Of a stretch of DNA of 64,000 nucleotides, positions 54,929 to 64,000 are shown one piece after another. The stretch spans positions 62,001 through 126,000 of the forward strand of contig AP026141.1 of the NCBI GenBank assembly GCA_030295235.1, given 5' to 3'. Position numbers and translations under genes: made by a program. This stretch comes from Fistulifera solaris. Lineage: Eukaryota > Bacillariophyta > Bacillariophyceae > Naviculales > Stauroneidaceae. Numbering within the stretch: the first letter of the stretch is position 1; every line of letters begins with the position of its first letter. The notes under the pieces are model-generated. The model ran no database searches. It was not told the DNA's origin and saw nothing but the letters and a program-made list of their open reading frames with translations.

Positions 54929-55380
54929 TGAAGAAAAGAGGGAAAAACAATGCTACGGTGGCGTGAAGATGGATCGTAATAGCAACCAAGATCCTTCGCT
55001 TTGACATCCAGGATTGCAATTTTAATAAAAAATTACGGAGTAGACTATGTCGTGTTTTTGGCGCGCACCTTTTTCATTCGCGGTTTGTCTGTCGCGGACC
55101 GGACCTTTTAGAAAGAGAAATACTTCTCAGTCGTATAGGTACTAACAGAAGTTTCCATAGTAAACTGTATAAATGCGTCAGTTTCAAAGAAGTTGTGTAC
55201 GATGATACGCAAGATGCCGACGGAAAATCGGCAAACAGAAAATCACATCAGAAAAAGGTGGTAGTCAGTCAACTCAGATCTTATGAGTTTGTTCATCGAT
55301 GTTCTCACAACCATTCTTCTTCTCTACTATTCATCTGGAGTCGCTCGAGCATCGATCCCTCCGTAATACAGCACATCATC
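54929..55380. promoter_or_regulatory. Divergent promoter between the isochorismatase-like and desaturase genes
   Basis: About 450 bp. An open frame runs in from upstream of the desaturase ATG but has no domain support and is probably leader sequence. Confidence 0.35.
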
Positions 55381-57304
55381 ATGAAAAGTCTCATTCGAGA
55401 TAGCTCACTCACCAGCTTGTCGGCAGTCTGGGTCACCTTGTGCACAGGCTTGGTATGGAAGCACCCCGAGCTCCTCCTTGTATTTGTCAGTTTTACTACG
55501 TGTTTTGGAATTGCCTTTGTCTTGGGGCGTCCGCAAAACAAAGTTCGTGTCCAAATTGGCATCATGGCGTGTGTCGTGGCGCTCCTATCACTCTATCACT
55601 TTCGCGTGCCGCCACCAGAATATCTTGCATTGAGTATTCTCGTTGGCTTCTTGGCCTTTGATCACTGGTACTCGGCCATGTATTGCACGAAACCTTTGGC
55701 CGTTGCCGTGGAAGACGCATTGACACTGACGCTGCAACTCACGTTACTGGTACTGGTGCTATCCTCCGATCAGCAAGCCTGGTGGTCGTCCTACCGATCC
55801 TTTCTTTTAACATGGATTGTGTACAAAATCACTCGTTTGACTGGGCAAGTGGATCAAGTTCCATCATCGGGCGAAACGAAAAAGCTTGGGATACCCGCAG
55901 CGACAAACGGTTCATCCAAGGAGTTTACGAAAACTCAAATTACGAGCACAACGGAGAAACCTTTCTCCAATACCGACATGCTCTGGACTATTCGAGGCGA
56001 ACAATACGATTTGAATGATTACATCTCGCACCATCCAGGAGGAAAGGAAGCGATTTTGCTCGGACGAGGTCGTGATTGCACGGCTCTCTTTGAATCGTAC
56101 CATCCTTTCACACAACAACACGAAACAGTGTTACAGAAGTATCGAATCCACAAAACAGACACCGACATTTCTTCCAAAGATGCATTTTATAATATTCTCT
56201 GCCAACGTGTTCAAGAGAGTCTCAAGGAGCAAAATTTTCATCCTCGAAACGATCGTGCTGCCTCGTGGCCTCGGTGTTTTTATTATGCTATCATTGTAAC
56301 AGGCGTGTTGTTGTCGGCTCGTGCACACTTCAAGGTACGACGCGATATGCCGGGGTCAGTGGAGAGGTTTAATAGGAAATCGCCACCTCATTCTTTTCTT
56401 TCAGGGCAGTATTTGGGGAAGTTTCTTTTTGGCAGTGTTCGGATGGTTGGTGGGAGCTTTGGGACACGACGCTGGTCACTATTCCGCGAGTCGAAGGGCG
56501 TGGATCAATGATTGGGGTGTATGGGCCATGTCATTCTTGTGCAACCCCATCATGTGGCAGCATCAACACACGTATGCTCATCACAGTCATACAAATTCCT
56601 TTGAACACGATCCCGATTTGCACCATTTTGTCACATTTCTGCGCGTTCACCGAAGATTCCAGCGCAATGATGTTTACAAGTACCAGTCCAACTTGCCTTA
56701 CGTCCTATTTGCCTATTGCTTTGTATGTTTCGGAACATGTTTTTGGGTTCCAATGTCTGTAATTCAAGAAGGCGGAATCTATGGAATGGTCGAGTGGACT
56801 GATCGCAAACGCCCTTTACGAGCTTTGGGAATGTGGGCTCATCTGCTGGCGTACGTTGGATTTCTGATGGTGTGGCCCTTCTTCGTCCATACTACTTTGT
56901 TAAAAGGTCTCTGTGCGGTGGTCGCTCATGTAGCTACGTGCGGTCTTTTGTTCGCGTTGTTTTCTCAAATCAACCATCTGAATGAAGCTTCCCTGGACCG
57001 CAAACAGCAACATGACAACCCACTCTTGAAAAATTCTTGGGCCGTGGCGCAAATTGAAACTTCGAATAACTTTTGTCCGCAAAGCAGTTTCTGGCACGTG
57101 CTATCCAACGGCTTAAATTTACAAATCGAGCACCACCTTTTCCCAGGTATCAATCACTGTCACTTGCACCGAATCCAACCTATCGTTGAGGCCACGTGCA
57201 AAGAGTTCGGTGTGGATTACAAAAGTTATCCCAGCTGGAGTGAGTTAATGAAAGCCACGCTGCAGTGGCTAGATAAACTGGCACAAGCCCCATCATCACA
57301 TTGA
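55381..57304 (+). CDS. Front-end fatty-acid desaturase with N-terminal membrane extension and cytochrome b5 domain, 617 aa
   Basis: Exons 55381-56334 and 56405-57304, with a 70-nt intron. I choose ATG 55381 (MKSLIRDSSLTSL). Residues about 10-150 hold several hydrophobic segments (VWVTLCTGLVW, LLLVFVSFTTCFGIAFVL, MACVVALLSLYHF, LALSILVGFLAFDHW), unusual before cytochrome b5. Cyt b5 is about 200-265 (YISHHPGGKEAILLGRGRD; haem His in HPGG and SYHPF). Desaturase boxes: HDAGHYS (about 339), HQHTYAHHSH (about 370) and QIEHHLFPGINH (about 557). The Gln in place of the first His of box three marks front-end (delta-4/5/6/8 type) enzymes of the ER or plastid envelope. Regiospecificity cannot be told; a sphingoid or PUFA substrate is possible. 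Confidence 0.88.
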
Positions 57305-58046
57305 TAGAAACGTTCGCGTTCATCCAAAACGACTTAAGATGTAAATAAAATGTAAATAACACAGTAATTTCTTGAATGAAACCTCAAGTGGATAAAGAAA
57401 TACAGAGTAATTTGTTTGGACCAATGTGCCAATGTTGTCTTGTCCGTATTTCGCCACGACTGCAATTCAGTCATGAATGAATATTTCTTCGAGCGACAAT
57501 GCTGCCGATAATTCGTTCCTTCATCCAGTTGCTTGGGCTTCATTTGTCGCTGTTGTTATGAACTAGTCGTTAGCAGCATTTGCGTTTTACGTCATTACAT
57601 TTTCAGGTCGAATCGCCTACATCGATAAAATAATTCCTACGAAGCCTACGTAAAATTCACGTAACATTCGAAGTGTTTTAACATCGCATACGATGCAAAT
57701 AAGCGATCTCGGTTATGCCATTGCAGTTAGATTAATCATTGTACAAGAATGAATGTTGGCGAAAGGAATTTAGCAAACCCGGGTCACCTTAGCTTTTTCC
57801 TTGTGGGTATCGAATGGAAAATGGATGATTGAATAGATTGCGGTTTCCTGTAACGCTGATTTAACGCTTTACAAATCCCAACAAGTTTCTAGATACTCAA
57901 GCGTCCATACTATTTATCCGTTTACTGGATTGCTCTCTATGAACTTCATAAAGTACTTTCTACGCATAGTCAGTCGTTTACACATTTACCCACACAACCC
58001 CAGAAATTTAACCGAAAAGAACGGCTTTCCCAACGCTCTCTTGGCG
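57305..58046. repeat. Intergenic region with a reversed, diverged 226-bp repeat copy
   Basis: 57430-57620 contains, reversed, GCCACGACTGCAATTCAGTCATGAATG split pieces, CAGCATT and TTTACGTCATTACATT: matches to the 226-bp repeat of 37.6-38.2 kb. The rest shows nothing. Confidence 0.5.
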
Positions 58047-59251
58047 ATGGAGACAAAAACGACGACAAACGCGAAACGAAAAGCCGCATTTGTTGGCATC
58101 CTTGCATTTGTTGTTATTCTTTCTACTGTATTATTTTTCAATAAGAACCAGGAAATGCTTTTTCTGCTGTAACAAATCGGTTACAACTTACAACTTTCTG
58201 TTCATAATTTTTTATCTATCATTCTCTTTCTTCAGTCGACAAACAATGATCCGTTCGTCAGCTTCCATTGTGGCGCAAGACGTGACAGTTCGATGTGTAA
58301 GTGCATGTCAGTATTTGATAAGTCTCAACCGCTCTCGAATTCCTCTCTCACACACATTCACTGCAGCGCGTCCGAAGATCGCAATCCGTCTTAAACGAGT
58401 CGTACGAAGCCCCACAAAACATGATTTGTACTTTGCGCAATTGGGAACATCCTCATGCCTTTCCGACGTTAATGACGTCGCATCATCGTACACATTTAGA
58501 CGGACCGGAATTGCTGTTAACACCCGAACTTGCGTCAATACGCGATGTGTCTCCTCTACGGCATTCCGGAATGAGGCCGGAACGACCACCACCGGCTCCG
58601 TTTAGTATACCCATTTACGATATACTCGTTGTGGAAACACACAACAATCATCGCTACAGCGCTCACAACAACAGCAACAACCAACTGACCATTACAACTC
58701 GATCGTTTGGTGTTTTCGAATTAAATTGCGAAAGTCGCAATGGCCAAGATATACTGCTGGCATTTTTACACGCTTCGTTACCGCCGGAACGGATCTTGGA
58801 TGGTGACGGCAATAGTCACATACGGCCATCAATATCGACCGTTTCGTCGTGTCTGGATATGGATCATTTTACGGCTCAAAAAGTACGAGAACGGGGCGAA
58901 AATGAAACGTGGCCGGAAAAATGGTCCCGACGGATGGGCAAAGTCGTTCATTCGTTGCAGGAGATTTCCTTGACGCTGTGCGATGCGTCCGCGTGTTGTC
59001 AACAAGTACAAACCGAATTGCTGTCATCGAGGCATGCTGGTAGATGTAGCACCGTTGAACGACGAGATCCACCGGCCGTCGATTGGAATGATCTGGGCTT
59101 GGAAGAGGAACAATCGTCGTGGAGTTCTCCTTCCGTCGCCACTTATACGACTAGTACGAATCCCAAGGAATATGTATCGACGAAGAGAGATCCACCGGAA
59201 TGGCACAGCCGAGGGTCTATGGAACCCGAACTACAGTCGACTCGGCGATAA
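58047..59251 (+). CDS. Membrane-anchored protein of unknown function, 355 aa, three exons
   Basis: Exons 58047-58168, 58236-58296 and 58367-59251, with introns of 67 nt (GTAACA..TTCAG) and 70 nt (GTAAGT..TGCAG). All three frames join without a stop. Exon 1 gives METKTTTNAKRKAAFVGILA and one hydrophobic helix (FVGILAFVVILSTVLFF), a type II anchor. Exons 2-3 give a basic stretch, then FSIPIYDILVVETHNNHRYS, LTITTRSFGVFELNCESRNGQD (split), and LLAFLHASLPPERI, a compact beta-rich piece that could be a PH-like or lipid-binding fold. A Ser/Glu-rich tail follows. If the first intron is wrong, the protein starts at ATG 58246 without the anchor. No family recognised. Confidence 0.5.
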
Positions 59252-59349
59252 ACTAATGAAAATTACTCAGTATAACTTATTTAGAAGATGATCTCATGTA
59301 CGTTCCAAACGTTCTGGGTTCTGGAGCAATAATTTTGCCCTTACAGAGA

Positions 59350-61452
59350 GCCTGCGTGATGTCCAGAAATTCTAGAAGTGGTGTTTCGAGTCAAACAGAG
59401 ATTCTGGGTAAGGTCCAGAAATTCTGGACCATGTGTTTTTGGACACACGGAGATTCTGTGGTCTGTGCAAAATTTCTTTACTAAGTGTTACACGTCAACC
59501 ACGGGTCTTGCGCAAATACCAGAAAATCTGAAAAATGAATTTCTGGAGTTTGGGGTTTCGCGTTAAACAGAGATTCTCTGGGTGGTCCAGAACTACTGGA
59601 CCAGGTGTTTTAGATCACACATAGACACATAAATTCTGTGGATGGTCCAGAATTTCTGGACTTGTCAAACACGGATCATGTTGCAGGTTCCAGAAATTCT
59701 GGAATCGTTATTTTAGTGTCAAAAAGAGATTTTGGTGCCTTCCATGAATTCTGGAAGAAGTGCTTCTGTGGGTCGTCCAGAATTTCACGACTTGCGAATT
59801 TAAATCGAACACGGATCATTTGCAGATTCCAGAAATTCTGGAATTGTGTTTTTAGCGTCCAAACAGAGATTTTGGTGACTTCCAGAAATTCTGGATTTTG
59901 GGGTTCCGCGTCAGACCGAAATTCTGCAAATTGGTCCAGAAATTCTGGACCATGTGTTTTGGATCACACAACATAGAATCTGGGTATGGTCCGGAATTTC
60001 AGGACTAGGGAATTTACGTCAAACACGGATCATTTGCAGATTCCAGAAATTCTGGAATTGTGTTTTTAGCGTCCAAACAGAGATTTTGGTGACTTCCAGA
60101 AATTCTGGAATTTGGGGTTTCGCGTCAACCGAAATTCTGCAAGTCGGTCCACAAATTCTGGACCAGGAGTTTTGGATTACACATAGAATTATAGTTCTTC
60201 AAATACCGGTATCAGGAAATTCAATACCCCAATACCACGTAATACGGTATTAGACGGTATTGATACCGTATTGGGGATTGACCCCTGTGCGCGTAGCGCA
60301 CTAAACCAGGCGCCTTAGGCGCCGAGGCCCCATCTTGGTCTCCCCTGAGCTCTGAAGGGGCTCGCCGCAGGCGAAGAAAAAATTGGCTAAAAGCATGTTT
60401 TAGCTTAACAATCATAGGAAAAATGCAACAGATGGGTTGTTAATCCTATAAAAACTAGCGTGGCAAATGGTTGTTAAATTAGTTTTTCGATCAAATCTCA
60501 AGGAAGATCAGTCGCCCCAAATATGCAATATTTCTAATGTTATCAGCAAGACGACCCGTCCATTTACCATACAAGATTTCAAAAACCTACACAACGGAAA
60601 CAAAGCCTCGCCTCGCTGCCCGCCCCCGCCCTCCGGCTCCCACTTCCCGATCACGCAACTCGGGATCCAGTCACACCTAATCGAGTCTTGTTTTTACCAA
60701 CTTCAAATACCGGTATTGGATTTTTCAATACCTCAATACTGGTATTATACCGGTATTATACCGTAAGGTATTGCGGTATTCTAGAGCCCGTCGAACTATA
60801 CATAGAATCTGTGGATGGTCCGGAATTTCAGGACTAGGGAATTTACGTCAAACACGGATCATTTGCAGATTCCAGAAATTCTGGAATTGTGTTTTTAGCG
60901 TCCAAACAGAGATCTTGGTGAATTATAGAAATTCTGGAATTTGGTGTTTCGCGTTACAGAAATTCTGTGGGTTGTCCAGAAATTCTGGACCAGGTGCTTT
61001 GGACTTTGGATCACACATAGATTCCGTGGATGGTCCAAAATTTCAGGACTTGGAATTGACGTTTACCACGGATCCCATACTGATCGTCCAAAAAAGGAAA
61101 CAAAACGGCGTCAAACAGGAAATTTGGCTTCTTCCAAAAATTCTGGAATTTGGGGTTCGCGTCTCACAGAGATTCTGTGCACGGTCCAGATATTCTGGAC
61201 CATTTGTTTTCGGTCACACAGATTGTCTGTGAAAGGTCCAGAATTTCTGGACCTGGTGTATTCAACTCGAAAAAATACGGCTCAAAGAGACGAGAGGTTC
61301 TGTGAACGGTCCAGAAATTCCGGAATTGTTGTTTTGTTGAACAGAGATTCTGTGAATGTTCCAGAAATTCTGCAATGAATGATCGTTGTATAGCGTCTCA
61401 ATCTCAAGCGTCACATAGAGTTTTGTTGTCTTCCAGAAATTCTGGAAATCAT
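59350..61452. repeat. Satellite-like array of palindromes, array 2
   Basis: The same monomer family as array 1 (10811-12735), with a period of about 50 bp. GGTCCAGAAATTCTGGACC or TTCCAGAAATTCTGGAA alternates with CACAGAGATTCTGTGG, joined by TGTGTTTTGGATCACA- or GTTTTTAGCGTCAAACA-like spacers. About 25 palindromes by eye, many with one mismatch. It is interrupted by a 611-bp hAT-like element (60190-60800) and ends about 160 bp before the EIPR1 start codon. Open frames inside are repeat translations. Confidence 0.9.
60190..60800. mobile_element. 611-bp hAT-like non-autonomous DNA element
   Basis: It ends in 8-bp inverted repeats TATAGTTC...GAACTATA and is flanked by an 8-bp direct duplication CATAGAAT (60182-60189 and 60801-60808), the target size typical of hAT transposons. 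Both subterminal regions (60198-60290 and 60701-60782) are packed with AATACC/GGTATT motifs in both orientations, as expected for transposase-binding sites. The middle is GC-rich, with a GGCGCCTTAGGCGCC palindrome at about 60309-60323, and has no transposase. It has split a palindrome-array monomer, so it is younger than the array. Confidence 0.8.
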
Positions 61453-61615
61453 GGTTTTGAATATTGTCGCTGCACGCGCCCTCGTTTTGATTGTCGTTCA
61501 ATCGCAAAGCTTTCCTTTTATTCGATGGTTAATATCTCTTATTCGACTTTTAGGTTGTCGTTGTCTTTCCTTACCTACGATTCTGATTCTCAAAAAAGCT
61601 CCAAATTTCAACAAA

Positions 61616-62823
61616 ATGTTCGCGGGTGAAAACACGGCCGAAGTTTCCTTGGATCTTCCGTGTCGAACGGTGTGTGCAATTCTTGCGGATCGCAACGAAT
61701 CACAATTTCTTGTGGGTTCCTGCACTACTTCCGAAACAAATCATATTCATGTACTGCACTATAATAATACTAATGATGAAATGAATGTGCGTGCGCAACT
61801 GGTTCAGGAACAGGGACCGTTAGAAGTCATTTGCAGCAGTCCCAAGGATCCGACGTTACTGTGTACGGCGCATTCGTCGTCTCAGTTGTTGATACAACAA
61901 TTACCGGACGAGGTCGTACTGACGACTGACTGCAGTGACGATCGCATGGATGCAACAACGACGATGGAGCAATTGATTGCATTAGAAACAAACGGAATTG
62001 TTTCTGATATCAGTTGGGGCGATGAGTCGACGGGAGAACTTTTGTTTATTGCACGGTCCGGGCATTTGACACAATTCGATATCGAAACACAACAATCCAT
62101 TCGAACACTACCACTGGAATCACCATCGTCGTCGTTACCCCGTCTGCAATGGGATCCCCACGCGAATGGCCACGCGGTGGCCGTCTCGGCCGGGAAACGG
62201 GTGCATCTTTTGGATTGGCGGACCGATACCTCCATTCCGACCGGGACAGTCGATGCCTTTGTGGCACATCGACGACCGGGATGTGTCACGGCCTTGGATT
62301 ACAATCCCAATAAACCCTACGTGTTGGCGACTGGAGGGCAAGATGGATTAGTGCAATTTTGGGATTTGCGTTTAACGAATCGGCCTTTGTTGGTGGCGCG
62401 GGGAGGGTACGTTCTTTGTCCTGTTGTGTTTGAAAGCCGGTATACGCGTCGACGATGACTCACTTTCTTTAACTCTGGTTGCCGTTTGAATTCAGCCACT
62501 CGCACTGGATATCATCTTTGCAATACAATCCATTTCACGATCAGTTGGTTCTTTCGTCCGGAACCGATTCAATCGCCAATTTGTGGCGCATGAGTACCAT
62601 TTCCAGTGCACCCTTATTGACCAACGATGCCGATGTTCCCGACGACGACGCATCGGAAACGGCGGGACCCAATGCTCGGATCGCCCGACACGAACACGTG
62701 GATGCCATCTACAGTTCTTGCTGGTCCGCGGCGGATGCGTGGGTGTATCTGTCGTTGGGGTATGATGGAAAAGTGCAATGTCATTCGGTGCCGAGTAAAG
62801 AGAAGTACAAAATTCTGCTTTAA
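61616..62823 (+). CDS. EIPR1: EARP/GARP-interacting WD-repeat protein (EIPR1/TSSC1 homologue), 372 aa
   Basis: Exons 61616-62406 and 62496-62823, with an 89-nt intron. ATG 61616 (MFAGENTAEVSL) lines up with the family start; the longer open frame upstream runs into the palindrome array and is ignored. Landmarks: FLVGSCTTSETNHIHVLHYN, ISWGDE, YVLATGGQDGLVQFWDLR, HSHWISSLQYNPFHDQLVLSSG and HVDAIYSSCWSAADAWVYLS. It ends LGYDGKVQCHSVPSKEKYKI-LL, as animal EIPR1 ends in VPRALKYHILL-like sequence. The seven-blade propeller partners the EARP and GARP tethers in endosome-to-Golgi recycling and dense-core vesicle sorting. No frame break. Confidence 0.85.
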
Positions 62824-63562
62824 TAATTAAAAAAAAGAATAGCTGCTAAACGACAACAGAAACAGTTTACTGCTTGTAGGGGGTTATAATAAAATGTGTC
62901 GCTAGTATTGGTGAGCTCTCTGGAGAGGAATTTCGACGTGCATGCCTTATCAAATGCTAAGCAACGTTTTCCTTCCAGTTGACTGAAATGCCAAAAAAGA
63001 AGATGACAGGAAGCGTTAGTATCAGTACGACGATGTTGTCAATTATTAGAATCGATCGAAAGGAACTTCGAACACAATTGAATTTTCCATTTGCTCCGAT
63101 TGCAGTTAAAAAGCTTAATTTTGGTAACCCTCATGGAAAAGGTCAGGCCGAATCAATGGTTTTACCGTTTCGTCCTTGCAAAGAAAAAATACAGAATTGC
63201 TTCGATCGTTCCTTTCAAAGACGATGCATTCTTCGAAAAAAAAGGCGTACCTGTGGCGTTCCTTTTCTTCGATTTTGCTTGTAGTAGATTAGACTCTTCT
63301 CTCTCTTCTAACACGAAGCGGAATTCCGGAGAAACAAATTCATTCCCACGTAATGAATCGAACTCAAAATAAGTACAACGATGACTTGTAATGGCCATTG
63401 AAATTGTCCCGTTACAACGGAGAAAAGCAGCGATAACAAAAAGAAGGCAGACGCAACGACGCCGGCTGCCGTCTGAATTTCCTTCATTCTGTTGTCGTTT
63501 CTACCCTTTGTTTTCGTTTGGTAAATTAAATCGAATTAAATCATATTAGCTAAATTTAACTG
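62824..63562. other. Unassigned region
   Basis: Two overlapping open frames of about 100 codons (Lys-rich, around 62990-63370) have no domain or paralogue support. They may be a spliced or frame-broken small gene. Nothing else recognised. Confidence 0.3.
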
Positions 63563-63870
63563 ATGCGAAGAGGAGGGCAACTCGCATCAAAGCAAAGCAA
63601 TAATCGAATGGGGGTTGTGTTATGCGTTATTTTGCATGTGGTGGTCGCGTCGCTGGTCGCTGCGTTATGGTTAGTTCCGCGACTTGAAATCAATGAGTCG
63701 TGGAAACTCTTTCTGCTTATAGATACCGTAAGTATGCCAAAATGCCGGTTTTACCTGCCACCACGCCTCGAGATGGCGTATAATTTCATTCCTTTTTTCT
63801 TCCCTATCCAACAAGTCATTTGAACGTATATCCTCGGAAACGACTGCGATGAAAAGTGGCCGAAGATGAT
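63563..63870 (+). CDS. Possible small single-pass membrane protein, about 72 aa
   Basis: ATG 63563 gives MRRGGQLASKQSNNRMGVVL, then one hydrophobic helix (VVLCVILHVVVASLVAALWL). A GTAAGT donor follows IDT at about 63728 and an AACAAG acceptor lies near 63815; joining them gives a short tail ending at a TGA near 63868. Function unknown; the gene model is weak. Confidence 0.3.
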
Positions 63871-64000
63871 TGCATACAACGACGAAATCAATGGTTCGTG
63901 ACTGATGCAGTCGTGAAAAAGGTAATATACATTTTGGATGATAGTAAAATCAAGCTGAACGATCCGCATGGCTTTTGGATGTGAAAGACAGAAGATTCCA

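Noticed and set aside
59296-61380. Open frames of 60-150 codons in array 2
   Set aside because: Repeat translations, one of them crossing the hAT-like insertion.
10811-61452. Heat-shock-element reading of the palindromes (GAA/TTC blocks)
   Set aside because: The GAA-TTC spacing is one base, not the two of HSEs, and the arrays are too long and gene-poor to be promoters of that kind.

Overview
The window looks like nuclear DNA of a diatom or close stramenopile relative. The evidence is indirect: short GT-AG introns (about 64-91 nt) in most multi-exon genes; a membrane nucleotide cyclase fused to a phosphodiesterase and a PDZ domain; a front-end desaturase with cytochrome b5; proteins with signal peptides ending at an AF-type site like that of diatom plastid precursors; and arrestin/C2 proteins of a kind I associate with stramenopiles. 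No rRNA, intact tRNA, CRISPR, retrovirus-like or LTR element was recognised.

Layout. 0.4-10.3 kb: globin-like protein (-), P-loop sulfotransferase (+), AP-2 sigma adaptin (-), the large cyclase-PDE-PDZ gene (+), and a second sulfotransferase (-). 10.8-12.7 kb: satellite-like array of short palindromes. 13-19.2 kb: three arrestin-fold genes (-), with a 34-bp minisatellite between the second and third. 19.5-23.3 kb: a GAPDH resembling the ArsJ-associated bacterial class, with a 20-nt exon, then the decayed remains of a receptor guanylyl cyclase. 24-30.2 kb: putative plastid membrane protein, putative fucosyltransferase-like enzyme, short repeats, and a short-chain dehydrogenase. 30.6-36.4 kb: two tandem two-domain glycosyltransferases. 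36.4-39.2 kb: a repeat nest holding a 226-bp tandem repeat, a 791-bp inverted-repeat element and a 316-bp tRNA-derived SINE, both with target-site duplications. 39.2-48.1 kb: plastid-type protein, protein kinase, double CW zinc-finger protein, two small cysteine-motif proteins, and a TRF4-type nucleotidyltransferase. 48.4-52.5 kb: three tandem secreted expansin-like genes with one shared intron position. 53-59.3 kb: isochorismatase-like hydrolase, front-end desaturase, and a membrane-anchored unknown. 59.3-61.5 kb: a second array of the same palindrome family, interrupted by a 611-bp hAT-like element. 61.6-64 kb: EIPR1/TSSC1-type WD protein and the window end.

A technical pattern matters for reading the annotation. 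About 20 sites in at least twelve genes carry one-base frame breaks, most inside runs of identical bases and nearly always one base short. The protein family resumes directly in the next frame. This fits under-called homopolymers in a long-read assembly better than gene death, so those genes are annotated as single CDSs with a note. The receptor cyclase at 21.4-23.3 kb is different, because whole domains are missing.

Functional themes are cyclic-nucleotide signalling, secretory-pathway glycosylation and sulfation (two sulfotransferases, three glycosyltransferases), secreted wall-type proteins (expansins), and trafficking (AP-2 sigma, arrestins, EIPR1). Local gene duplication is frequent.
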